Source: GCA-2737125 sp044336815 (lineage in GTDB: Bacteria; Actinomycetota; Actinomycetes; S36-B12). From it: 12,010 nt of DNA. Positions within the stretch are counted from its first letter, which is position 1; each line of letters begins with the position of its first letter. The stretch spans positions 1-12,010 of the forward strand of contig JBIIOU010000050.1 of assembly GCA_044336815.1 (NCBI GenBank), written 5' to 3'. The position numbers were made by a program, and so were the translations under genes. Positions 5,608 through 12,010 of this stretch are shown here, piece after piece. The notes under the pieces were generated by a model. It was not told the origin of the DNA. It worked only from the letters and a program-made list of their open reading frames with translations, and did no database searches.

Positions 5608-6702
5608 TTGACCAAGATGCCGCAACTCACCTGGCCGAATCTTCTCCGGTCCCTGCTATCGGGTGCGGATTTATCTGCTGAAAGCGCGACATGGGCGATG
5701 AATCAAATCCTTGCCGGCGACGCCACCGACGTGCAAGTGGCTGGATTCGTGACGGCGCTGAGGGCGAAAGGTGAGACGCCGGTAGAAGTGCGAGCACTCG
5801 TTGAAGTGATGTTGGCACATGCGAAACGGGTAAACGTAAACAGGGTGGTACTCGATGTGGTGGGTACCGGCGGTGATAACTCACACTCGGTCAATATCTC
5901 GACGATGGCGGCAATCGTTGCGGCGGCTGCGGGTGCCCCGGTTGTAAAACACGGTAACCGTGCAGCTTCATCTTCGACGGGTACCGCTGATGTTTTAGAA
6001 GAGCTCGGAGTAGTAATTGATTTACCTCCTGATTTGGTTGCAATATGTGCTGAAAATGTTGGTATTGCTTTTTGTTTTGCCCCGATACATCACCCGGCTA
6101 TGCGCTATGCCGTAACCGCGCGCCGTGAACTTGGTGTGCCTACCGTCTTTAATTTATTGGGGCCGCTGACTAACCCGGCTCTGGCTCAAAGTGCATTAAT
6201 TGGCTGCGCTGATAAAAGCCGCGCCCCTGTCATGGCCGATGTGCTCGCACGCCGGGGAGTGAAGGCGATTGTGGTTCACGGAGCCGATGGCCTTGATGAA
6301 ATTTCGACAAGTGCGGTAACACATGCTTGGGACGTAACAGGGGCTGGGATCCGTGAGGTCGTTATTGATCCGCGTGACCTGGGTATTGAGTTCGTCGATG
6401 CGGAGTTGATAACAGGTGGTGATCGAATACGTAATGCGCAACTCTTGCGCAAGACGTTGAGTGGAGTTAGTGCGGCTGACGCTGATGCCCAGCGTATTTC
6501 GGCAATTCGCGATGCCGTTGCATTGAATGCGGCCGCAGCTCTTGTTGCTTATGACGCTGCCACGGGTGTTGGTGAGCCTGAATCGGAATTACTCGAGCGA
6601 TTGCGAGCGGCGCTGCCACGGGCCCGCGCGGTGCTCGAATCCGGTTCTGGTGCGGTGCTGCTTGACCGCTGGATCAAAGAAACGGCATCGCTAAAGAAAT
6701 GA
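5608..6702 (+). CDS. trpD: Anthranilate phosphoribosyltransferase TrpD
   Basis: This cytoplasmic enzyme of tryptophan synthesis transfers the phosphoribosyl group of PRPP to anthranilate, giving N-(5-phosphoribosyl)anthranilate. It is 364 aa, close to the family length. Seen in the sequence: an N-terminal helical domain (about 8-75); the PRPP-binding GTGGD (86-90); the NISTM segment (96-100); KHGNRAASSSTGTAD (114-128), which covers PRPP and anthranilate contacts; FNLLGPLTNP (181-190); and HGADGLDE (224-231) with the acidic pair that binds magnesium. All the key motifs are intact. The start used is TTG 5608; ATG 5617 is three codons in and equally plausible, and neither has a clear ribosome binding site. 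The gene is away from any other trp gene, as in mycobacteria. A stretch around 5995-6090 is visibly more AT-rich than the rest, without disrupting the frame. It converges with the nuclease gene 27 bases downstream. Confidence 0.96.
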   Translation: MTKMPQLTWPNLLRSLLSGADLSAESATWAMNQILAGDATDVQVAGFVTALRAKGETPVEVRALVEVMLAHAKRVNVNRVVLDVVGTGGDNSHSVNISTMAAIVAAAAGAPVVKHGNRAASSSTGTADVLEELGVVIDLPPDLVAICAENVGIAFCFAPIHHPAMRYAVTARRELGVPTVFNLLGPLTNPALAQSALIGCADKSRAPVMADVLARRGVKAIVVHGADGLDEISTSAVTHAWDVTGAGIREVVIDPRDLGIEFVDAELITGGDRIRNAQLLRKTLSGVSAADADAQRISAIRDAVALNAAAALVAYDAATGVGEPESELLERLRAALPRARAVLESGSGAVLLDRWIKETASLKK

Positions 6703-6729
6703 CCCTGAATCCCTGAAGTGGTGACCTGG

Positions 6730-8520
6730 CTAGGCGATCCGGGTGACCATTTTGCCGCGAGCCGAGGCGGTGAGCCACTGGTAATCAACGGGTTCTTGGG
6801 CCCTGATCTCATTGCGCACCTGGCCAAGTTGAGTAAGAAGGGCTCCTCCGCAGCCAATTGGCAGGGCCAAGGGCTCGCTGGTTTGCACTAACCGAACGCC
6901 ATCACTTTCAAGCCATTGCAGGATTGCCTGGGCTTCTTCGGTTAGGCCGGCAACCCGGGCTGGTGTTGGCTGGCTGATGTGGTCGGCGGTGGCAATGAGG
7001 GCGTTTATCGCGGGGAGTGGATCGACCCCATTTGGGATAGTTATTGCGCCGGTAAGGGCGCCATAGCTGATGCAGTGCACCTCCCAGCCGCCTGCTGGTG
7101 TTGGTTTGCCCGCGACCAGTTGCTCAATTTGTGCCAGCATCATGAGCCGGTGAGTGCGAACACTGGCTTGGACGAAGTGGGCGAGGCGATCTCGCCACCG
7201 GGCTGCATCTTCGAAACGGCTTTGGTCAGCTAAGTCACGCATTCGAACTTGCAGTGCTTCTGTTACCGGGCTGATGGCCCCAGCCATTGCCGAGCGAACG
7301 CGTGCTACCAAGGAGTCGTAGGCCTCATGATCAACCGTTGCGGTGCACGGCGCTAGGCATTTACCTAACTCGGCGAGGGCGCATCCGGCCGTAGTGCTGC
7401 GCGGATTGCGCGCCAATTTTGTGGTGCATGTCCGCAGTGGCAAAGCGAATTGCAGTGCTTCACTGGCCTCTTGGGCCGACGCACTTGACCTAAATGGGCC
7501 GAGGTAGCAAGCGCCGTTCGCGACATCGTCGCGAACTTCGCGGACAATCGCTAAGCGCGGGGCGGCCTCAGCCGTTAACTTTAGCCAGGTTTGCCGCTCC
7601 GGCCGCTTTGATTGCTGGTTGTATCTAGGCTGCTTTGTGGCGATCAATCTGAGTTCACGAATCCGGGCTTCAAGTACCGTCGCGCAGACTATTGGATCCA
7701 CCGAAGTTGCGATGGTGATCATCTGGGTCATGCGCCGACGAGTTTCAGCTGCGGTGAAGTAAGTGCGCACCCGTTTGCGGATGTTTTTTGAGGTGCCAAC
7801 ATAAAGGGCGGCACCTTGTGGATCCCGGAAGATGTAGACACCCGGTGCATCCGGTAGCCCGGCAGCCAAATGTCGTTTAGTCCGCTGGATTGGGCTAACG
7901 CGCGCGGTAAATGCTGCGAGGTCCTCAAGGGTTTCTACCCCGTGGTCGCCAACTCGCTCAAGGAGTCGGTGCAGTACATCGGCGGTGGCGCGTGCGTCAT
8001 CAAATGCTCGGTGGGTTGGTGATATGTCAGTCCGAAAATAGGCGGCAAGTGTCGAAAGTTTGCAATTTGCGACTTCGTCACGGTGGAGGGTGATGCGCGC
8101 CAGTCGCGCGGTATCGACGACGTGATTACCGGGCCACTCGTGGTCTAGTTTCGCGCAGGCACCCTTTAGAAATCCGATGTCGTAGGGAGCGTTATGGGCG
8201 ACCAGCACACTCCCGCGGGCAAATTCAAGGAAGGTGGGCAGCACCGCTGCTAGGCGCGGTGCGGTAGCCACCAATGAGTTGGTGATACCGGTTAGGGCCG
8301 CGATAAATGCCGGGATGGGCATACCTGGATTCACCAGGGTGGCGAACTCGCCGATAACTTGCCCACCTTGAACTTTCACCGCACCGAATTCGGTGATGCC
8401 GGCGTCGGTAGGGCGCCCACCGGTGGTCTCAAGATCGACTACAACAAAAGTGGCATCACGCAGTCGGGTGCCCAAATCCGTGATACTCAACTGCGTATTG
8501 AGCGGGATTAAGTTGGGCAT
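6730..8520 (-). CDS. DEDDh 3'-5' exonuclease fused to a UvrC-like GIY-YIG nuclease
   Basis: This 596-aa two-part protein is probably involved in DNA repair, of the type of M. tuberculosis Rv2191. The N-terminal exonuclease domain (about 20-190) has the DnaQ/epsilon-like signature DLETTG (D29, E31), HNAPYD (D114) and H170-x4-D175, which is the DEDDh set. A GIY-YIG nuclease domain follows: GVYIF (227-231), YVGTSKNIRKR (240-250) and a downstream Glu near E289 at the family's metal-binding position. Four cysteines (C365, C380, C388, C392) match the UvrC cysteine cluster that binds Fe-S in UvrC. A UVR-like helix hairpin lies at about 423-446 (RFEDAARWRD). The full C-terminal RNase H-like and helix-hairpin-helix part of UvrC is not evident. 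The frame stays open to 8715, but homology begins just after the ATG at 8520, which has TACCGT seven bases upstream. It is probably accessory to true UvrABC; its exact substrate is unknown. Confidence 0.9.
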   Translation of the reverse strand: MPNLIPLNTQLSITDLGTRLRDATFVVVDLETTGGRPTDAGITEFGAVKVQGGQVIGEFATLVNPGMPIPAFIAALTGITNSLVATAPRLAAVLPTFLEFARGSVLVAHNAPYDIGFLKGACAKLDHEWPGNHVVDTARLARITLHRDEVANCKLSTLAAYFRTDISPTHRAFDDARATADVLHRLLERVGDHGVETLEDLAAFTARVSPIQRTKRHLAAGLPDAPGVYIFRDPQGAALYVGTSKNIRKRVRTYFTAAETRRRMTQMITIATSVDPIVCATVLEARIRELRLIATKQPRYNQQSKRPERQTWLKLTAEAAPRLAIVREVRDDVANGACYLGPFRSSASAQEASEALQFALPLRTCTTKLARNPRSTTAGCALAELGKCLAPCTATVDHEAYDSLVARVRSAMAGAISPVTEALQVRMRDLADQSRFEDAARWRDRLAHFVQASVRTHRLMMLAQIEQLVAGKPTPAGGWEVHCISYGALTGAITIPNGVDPLPAINALIATADHISQPTPARVAGLTEEAQAILQWLESDGVRLVQTSEPLALPIGCGGALLTQLGQVRNEIRAQEPVDYQWLTASARGKMVTRIA

Positions 8521-8527
8521 GTGATGC

Positions 8528-8533
8528 ACGGTA
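8528..8533 (-). promoter_or_regulatory. -10 box of a probable leaderless promoter for the exonuclease/UvrC-like gene
   Basis: On the - strand TACCGT lies with seven bases (GCATCAC) between it and the ATG at 8520, and there is no Shine-Dalgarno. This is the leaderless arrangement and also supports 8520 over the longer open frame. It sits in a 49-base divergent region with the promoter of the 8570 gene only about 25 bases away, so the two polymerases would compete for space. Confidence 0.5.
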
Positions 8534-8557
8534 AGGCACCGGACTGACAAACCCCGG

Positions 8558-8563
8558 TAAGGT
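8558..8563 (+). promoter_or_regulatory. -10 box of a probable leaderless promoter for the zinc-ribbon-like gene
   Basis: TAAGGT ends six bases before the GTG at 8570, with no Shine-Dalgarno in the gap. The hexamer is identical to the one before the receiver gene at 5138. A near copy, CGGTAAGG, also occurs 27 bases upstream (8529-8536), overlapping the opposite-strand promoter. Confidence 0.5.
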
Positions 8564-8569
8564 GCTGCC

Positions 8570-8842
8570 GTGGCAAAAACCCTTCCGGATTCGAAGTCCC
8601 GCTTTCGCTGTGCGCACTGTGGCAACCTCACCCGCTTTGATGTAGTGCGGTCGGCCAAAGTTAGTGAGTTCTGGCACGTGGACATCTCCGGTGACCCTGT
8701 GGTCGAAGAATCCACGGTGCTGGCCGAAGAAATAGTTCAAGTTAATTGCCGGTGGTGCGCCGCAGCCGACCGCATTGAAATCGTGCCGCGCCCAGAATTT
8801 GGCGGCCCCAGTACCGAAGGCCCGGGAGATGGCGGCCCCTGA
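8570..8842 (+). CDS. Conserved small protein with two CxxC motifs (putative zinc ribbon)
   Basis: This is a 90-aa cytoplasmic protein of unknown function. It has CAHCG (C14, C17) and a second pair in CRWC (C60, C63), about 42 residues apart, the spacing expected of a zinc-ribbon fold. The N-terminal segment RFRCAHCGNLTRFDV resembles, as far as I recall, a hypothetical protein found widely in Actinobacteria. The rest is acidic (VVEESTVLAEEIV), and the C-terminus is a Gly/Pro-rich tail. The GTG start at 8570 fits a leaderless transcript. It is divergent from the exonuclease/UvrC-like gene and 40 bases upstream of another small Cys-rich protein. Metal binding is inferred from the cysteines, and a role in nucleic-acid binding is possible but not shown. 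Confidence 0.75.
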   Translation: MAKTLPDSKSRFRCAHCGNLTRFDVVRSAKVSEFWHVDISGDPVVEESTVLAEEIVQVNCRWCAAADRIEIVPRPEFGGPSTEGPGDGGP

Positions 8843-8869
8843 GCCGAAGTGACTGTCAGACCGCCTAAC

Positions 8870-8875
8870 TAGCCT
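8870..8875 (+). promoter_or_regulatory. -10 box of a probable leaderless promoter for the 70-aa Cys-rich protein
   Basis: TAGCCT ends exactly seven bases (TCGAAAC) before the ATG at 8883, and no Shine-Dalgarno is present. This gives the gene its own start site, although read-through from the gene 40 bases upstream is also likely. Confidence 0.45.
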
Positions 8876-8882
8876 TCGAAAC

Positions 8883-9095
8883 ATGATTATTGATTGCGGT
8901 ACCTGTCAGGTCGCGGGCCTTGCCTGCGGTGATTGTGTAGTTACGGTGCTTTTAGGCCCGCCCGGGGCCACAGTTCAAATACCCGATGACCATCAGGTCG
9001 CACTTGCGGTGCTTACCGATTCGGGCCTAATTCCACCGCTGCGCCTGGTTCCGACCCCCCCTGATAGTGCCCGATTTCTCGGCTTAGGGGCCTGA
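8883..9095 (+). CDS. Conserved small Cys-rich protein (70 aa), unknown function
   Basis: This is a 70-aa protein beginning MIIDCGTCQVAGLACGDCVV. Two CxxC pairs are packed at the N-terminus: C5/C8 and C15/C18. The close spacing could bind one metal ion or a small Fe-S cluster, or form disulfides. The sequence alone does not decide. The remainder is a hydrophobic stretch (VVTVLLG) followed by a Pro-rich tail, with no signal peptide. Short proteins starting with a similar MxIDCxTC motif occur, from memory, next to NlpC/P60 genes in other Actinobacteria, but I cannot name a function. The ATG at 8883 has a leaderless-type -10 box. The next gene, a secreted peptidoglycan hydrolase, begins 141 bases downstream. 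Confidence 0.7.
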   Translation: MIIDCGTCQVAGLACGDCVVTVLLGPPGATVQIPDDHQVALAVLTDSGLIPPLRLVPTPPDSARFLGLGA

Positions 9096-9143
9096 GTAGG
9101 GGCCTATATAGGGTCGTAAATAGTGGTAATTGAGGGTGGGTCC

Positions 9144-9202
9144 AGGCAGGTGCTCCGGCTTGGGCGACCCTTGGTTGTCTGTTACCGTAATAGCGCCTGC
9201 CT
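9144..9202 (+). promoter_or_regulatory. Long-range 10-bp stem in the leader of the NlpC/P60 gene
   Basis: AGGCAGGTGC (9144-9153) can pair with GCGCCTGCCT (9193-9202), ten pairs with one G-T, enclosing 39 bases that include a small GGG/CCC hairpin near 9162-9170. The 3' arm overlaps GCCTA (9199-9203), which can instead pair with TAGGC (9216-9220) just before the ribosome binding site. The two pairings exclude each other, so a switch is conceivable. It would operate in RNA only if transcription begins upstream of 9144. It does not match the c-di-AMP riboswitch known upstream of some actinobacterial cell-wall hydrolases. Confidence 0.3.
9160..9188 (+). promoter_or_regulatory. Candidate promoter for the NlpC/P60 gene
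   Basis: TTGGGC (9160-9165) and TACCGT (9183-9188) are separated by 17 bases, giving a weak -35 and a TANNNT -10. The transcript would have a leader of about 40 bases carrying the AAGGGAG ribosome binding site (9222-9228). The promoter lies inside the loop of the candidate RNA stem, so both cannot operate in the same transcript. Confidence 0.3.
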
Positions 9203-9236
9203 ATTAGTGCCCAGCTAGGCGAAGGGAGCCCGGTCA

Positions 9237-10310
9237 GTGCGTTTAGCTCAAAAAGGTTCTGCTCGCCGCACCTGGCGTACCGCGCTCTTAGGCGTGATAG
9301 CGGCGTTGCTTGCTATCACCACGGTGGCGCAGCCTGCAGCTGCCCGAGACCTCGAACAGGTACGCCAGCAGGTATACGACCTTGAAGCAAAAGCCGAATC
9401 CGCCCATGAACGTTTCAATGACGCCCAAGGCCGCTTAAATGATATTGAAGGATCTCTGGCGGCCCTGAAAGACAAGATTGCGGTCGAGCGGCGTGAGCTA
9501 AGCGCGATTTCGGGGGCGGTAGATGACCTTGCACGGGCCACCTACACCGGCGGCGGGGTGGATGCCTCACTTCAAATCCTGCTAGCGGAAGACCCGGCAC
9601 AATTCCTGGCGCAAGCCTCAGCGCTCGATCAAGTTGCCAAGGGCCAGGCTGATGCCCTTCGGGCCTCACAGACCGCCCGGTTGCGGCTGGCCCAGAGCGA
9701 AGCGACCTTGCAGCAAAAGGAGGATGCCGCCCGGCAGGTTCGAAGTGAAATGGCCGACTCTAAGCGTGAAGCCGACGCTCGGTTGGCAGATGCACAGGCA
9801 ATTTTGAACTCTTTGCAGGCGGCAGAGCGCCAGCGCCTCGCGGCCATGGCGGCCAGCGATCGCCAGGCGTCCCTGGCTGCCGCGGCAATTGCGCAGCAGC
9901 AGTTCAGCAGCAGCAGCACCAGCGGCGGCGGCTACTCGGTTAGCAGCCGTGCGGTTGCTGCAGTCAGGTACGCGCTTTCGCAGGTGGGTGATCGTTATGT
10001 TGCGGCGGCATCGGGCCCCACTACATTCGATTGCTCTGGCCTCACGATGAGTGCTTGGCGTCAAGGCGGAGTGTCTTTGCCCCACTACAGCTATTCGCAG
10101 TATCAAAAAGCGCGCAAAATTCCACTGAGTGAAGCCCAACCAGGTGACCTGGTGTTCTACTTTGGCGGCAGTGTGCACCACGTTGGCCTATACATAGGTA
10201 ACGGCAAGATGGTGCATGCCGCTAACCCCAGTCGTGGAGTAGTTGTTTCAGGTGTCCTCAGCCCTTGGTACGACAAGCACTTCACCGGGATAGGCCGAGT
10301 AGTCGGTTAG
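9237..10310 (+). CDS. Secreted NlpC/P60 peptidoglycan endopeptidase (RipC-like)
   Basis: This is a cell-wall hydrolase that cuts stem-peptide bonds of peptidoglycan outside the membrane, with a likely role in cell separation. It is 357 aa. A basic N-terminus and a hydrophobic core (about 14-30) lead to AQPAAA, a plausible signal-peptidase site near residue 37. Two long helical, coiled-coil-like stretches follow (about 38-102 and 125-222). A Ser/Gly linker (224-232) joins them to the C-terminal NlpC/P60 domain (about 238-357). Catalytic residues are C266 in FDCSGL, H315 in HHVGLYIG and H327 in MVHAANP. The architecture matches M. tuberculosis Rv2190c (RipC), where the coiled coil keeps the enzyme inactive until it is activated, probably by FtsEX; that mode here is inferred. 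The GTG start at 9237 has a strong AAGGGAG site eight bases upstream, in contrast to the leaderless genes before it. Confidence 0.92.
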   Translation: MRLAQKGSARRTWRTALLGVIAALLAITTVAQPAAARDLEQVRQQVYDLEAKAESAHERFNDAQGRLNDIEGSLAALKDKIAVERRELSAISGAVDDLARATYTGGGVDASLQILLAEDPAQFLAQASALDQVAKGQADALRASQTARLRLAQSEATLQQKEDAARQVRSEMADSKREADARLADAQAILNSLQAAERQRLAAMAASDRQASLAAAAIAQQQFSSSSTSGGGYSVSSRAVAAVRYALSQVGDRYVAAASGPTTFDCSGLTMSAWRQGGVSLPHYSYSQYQKARKIPLSEAQPGDLVFYFGGSVHHVGLYIGNGKMVHAANPSRGVVVSGVLSPWYDKHFTGIGRVVG

Positions 10311-10329
10311 GGTCGGGTAGTCGGCTAGG
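10299..10329 (+). repeat. Short 18-bp-period tandem repeat at the NlpC/P60 stop codon
   Basis: GTAGTCGGTTAGG (10299-10311) recurs as GTAGTCGGCTAGG (10317-10329), one mismatch in 13 and a period of 18. It covers the last codons and the TAG of the hydrolase gene and most of the 28-base gap to the convergent acyl-CoA synthetase gene. It looks like a small slippage duplication. No terminator hairpin is evident here. Confidence 0.5.
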
Positions 10330-10338
10330 TCCAGACAC

Positions 10339-12010
10339 TCATGAATAAAGCGCAAGTATTTCAGCTTCGCATTCCTTCATGACCACATTTCGCTTTAGTT
10401 TCAGCGACGGCGTCATCTGCCCGCCCTCTTCGGTCCAGTCATTGGGCAAGATCACGAACTTCTTGATGGCTTCGGCGTGCGAAACCGCCTTGTTGCCTTC
10501 ATCAATTGCCGCCTGCACCGCGGCATTTAGATCGACATCGGTGGCTAGGTCCGCAACGGTTGCCGAATCTGGTTTCCCCGCCTGCTTGCACCAAGCCGGG
10601 AAGGCTTCGGGGTCAATGGTTACCAGCGCCGCGATAAATGGTTGGGCATCGCCCACCACCATGCACTGCGAGACCAGCCAGTTGGCACGAATTCTATCCT
10701 CGAGTACCGCAGGTGCCACATTCTTGCCGCCGGCGGTGACAATCAACTCTTTCTTGCGCCCGGTGATTCGGACGAATCCTTTGTCGTCAATTTCACCAAT
10801 ATCGCCAGAGTGGAACCAGCCGTCAGGGTCGAGAGCTTCGGCGGTGGCCGCCTCGTTGTTCCAGTAGCCCAGGAATACCTGAGCGCCGGCGAGCATCAGC
10901 TCACCATCACTTGCGACCTTCACACTTGCCCCGGGCAGTGGCTGCCCCACGGTGCCGATGCGCAGCGCATGGGGGCGGTTGACCGTGGTAGCGGCACTGG
11001 TTTCGGTTAGGCCGTAACCCTCCAAAATCGTGACATCTACCCCGCGGAAGAAGTGGCCCAGACGTTCGCCCAAAGGCGCGCCACCAGAAACCGCCCACTT
11101 CATCTTGCCGCCCATGGCAGCACGCAATTTCTTGTAGACCAAACGGTCAAAAACGGCATGCTTCAGCTTTAGGGCTATGCCGGGCCCACCATCATCAAGG
11201 GCCTTGCTGTAGTCGATTGCGACTTGACTCGCTGTGTCGAAAATATGCCCCTTACCGGCGGCAACCGCTTTTTGTTGCGAGGAGTTGTAGATCTTTTCGA
11301 ACACTCGGGGCACCGCGAGAAAGAAGGTTGGCTGGAAAGTCTGCAGATTAGGTAGTAGCTCCTTGATATCTGCGGTGTGACCAAGGCGCACCCGAGCGCG
11401 CACGCAGCCCAATTGAATTAGTCGTCCGAAGACATGCGCGACAGGCAAGAAAAGCAGGGTTGCGGACCCTTCGGCCAAGAAAACCTCGTCGAGCCCTTGA
11501 ACTACATTGTCGACCTCGAACATCAAGTTGCTATGCGTGAGCATGCAGCCCTTGGGCCTGCCGGTGGTGCCGGAGGTGTAGATGATGGTGGCGATTGACG
11601 CCGGGTTTAGTGTCGCGCGGCGAGATTCGAGTTCGTCATCGCTCACCCCGCTACCGGCTGACTTCAACTCGTCAATAATGCCGTCATCGAATACCCACAT
11701 GCGAGTGACTTCGGGGACGTCAACCGCAACTTGATCAAATACCGCCTTATGCTTTCGCGTCTCAAGGAATACCGCGACGGAGCCGGAGTCGCTGAGGATC
11801 CACTGCACCTGTTCGGCCGATGAGGTCTCGTAGATGGGCACACTAACTGCGCCGGCGTACCAAACCGCATAATCGACCAGCGCCCATTCGTAGCGGGTGC
11901 GCGACATGATCCCAATGCGCTGGCCAGGCTCAACCCCATTGGCAATGATGCCTTTTGCAATTGCCCGGACTTCATCATTGAACTGCTTTGCGGTGATACC
12001 AACCCAAGCG
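10339..12010 (-). CDS. Long-chain acyl-CoA synthetase (FadD15-like), N-terminus outside the window
   Basis: This AMP-forming enzyme activates fatty acids to acyl-CoA through an acyl-adenylate. The frame is open to the window edge: 556 residues are visible, beginning AWVGITAKQF. The M at 11907 is internal, because residues upstream of it (RIGI, then MSRTRYEWA) belong to the family. About 35-60 N-terminal residues are probably missing. Numbering from the first visible residue, the motifs are YTSGTTGRPKG (144-154, the ATP-binding loop), GYGLTETSA (331-339), the SGD aspartate (about 403), GRKKELIVTAGGKNVAP (417-433), and TPSLKLKR near the C-terminus with the likely catalytic Lys (about 537). All are intact. 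The spacing and motifs fit bacterial long-chain FadD, and the gene position matches M. tuberculosis fadD15. It is convergent with the NlpC/P60 gene. Substrate chain length cannot be read from the sequence. Confidence 0.93.
   Translation of the reverse strand, partial: AWVGITAKQFNDEVRAIAKGIIANGVEPGQRIGIMSRTRYEWALVDYAVWYAGAVSVPIYETSSAEQVQWILSDSGSVAVFLETRKHKAVFDQVAVDVPEVTRMWVFDDGIIDELKSAGSGVSDDELESRRATLNPASIATIIYTSGTTGRPKGCMLTHSNLMFEVDNVVQGLDEVFLAEGSATLLFLPVAHVFGRLIQLGCVRARVRLGHTADIKELLPNLQTFQPTFFLAVPRVFEKIYNSSQQKAVAAGKGHIFDTASQVAIDYSKALDDGGPGIALKLKHAVFDRLVYKKLRAAMGGKMKWAVSGGAPLGERLGHFFRGVDVTILEGYGLTETSAATTVNRPHALRIGTVGQPLPGASVKVASDGELMLAGAQVFLGYWNNEAATAEALDPDGWFHSGDIGEIDDKGFVRITGRKKELIVTAGGKNVAPAVLEDRIRANWLVSQCMVVGDAQPFIAALVTIDPEAFPAWCKQAGKPDSATVADLATDVDLNAAVQAAIDEGNKAVSHAEAIKKFVILPNDWTEEGGQMTPSLKLKRNVVMKECEAEILALYS

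Noticed and set aside
8521..8715. N-terminal extension of the exonuclease/UvrC-like gene to 8715
   Set aside because: It would cover the divergent promoter and the start of the 8570 gene, and the extra residues do not resemble the exonuclease family. A leaderless -10 box supports 8520.
9096..9236. c-di-AMP (ydaO-type) riboswitch upstream of the NlpC/P60 gene
   Set aside because: The space is short and the conserved sequence blocks of that class, as I know them, are not visible.
11905..11907. ATG at 11907 as the true start of the acyl-CoA synthetase
   Set aside because: Family-like sequence continues upstream in the same frame to the window edge, so the gene is truncated by the window rather than starting here.

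Overview
The window comes from an actinobacterium with moderately GC-rich DNA. Three things support this. The respiratory genes are actinobacterial in type: a Rieske subunit with three membrane spans, a di-haem QcrC with a C-terminal anchor, and a cytochrome b with a PDWY motif and a long C-terminal extension. There is an exonuclease/UvrC-like fusion protein. The gene order also matches, as I recall it, the Mycobacterium tuberculosis fadD15 - ripC-like - Rv2191 - trpD - ctaE-qcrCAB neighbourhood, with the same relative orientations. The species cannot be named from the sequence.

Layout. Positions 1-470 hold two tandem, paralogous small-protein genes of 54 and 58 codons on the + strand. Each is followed by the same short hairpin. 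They share a nearly invariant 30-residue segment and a short acidic tail, and differ by a divergent, length-variable segment between them. I do not recognise them, and they are the most novel item here. Positions 471-779 contain no gene I can support. Positions 780-5011 (- strand) form the ctaE-qcrC-qcrA-qcrB operon, with 4-nt ATGA overlaps at the last two junctions. It encodes cytochrome c oxidase subunit III and the complete cytochrome bc1 complex of the aerobic chain. Transcribed divergently (+) are a degenerate stand-alone receiver-domain protein (5138-5578) and trpD (5608-6702). Convergent to trpD is the DEDDh exonuclease/UvrC-like fusion (- strand, start at 8520). Divergent from that are two Cys-rich small proteins (8570-8842 and 8883-9095) and a secreted NlpC/P60 peptidoglycan hydrolase (9237-10310). 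The right end is a long-chain acyl-CoA synthetase on the - strand, cut by the window edge.

How the genes work together. QcrC passes electrons from QcrA/QcrB to the aa3 oxidase that contains CtaE; in Actinobacteria the two complexes form a bcc-aa3 supercomplex. The other genes serve tryptophan synthesis, DNA repair, cell-wall remodelling and fatty-acid activation. This looks like conserved chromosomal synteny, not a pathway. Several genes here lack a Shine-Dalgarno sequence and instead carry a TANNNT -10 box ending 6-7 nt before the start codon. That suggests leaderless transcripts.
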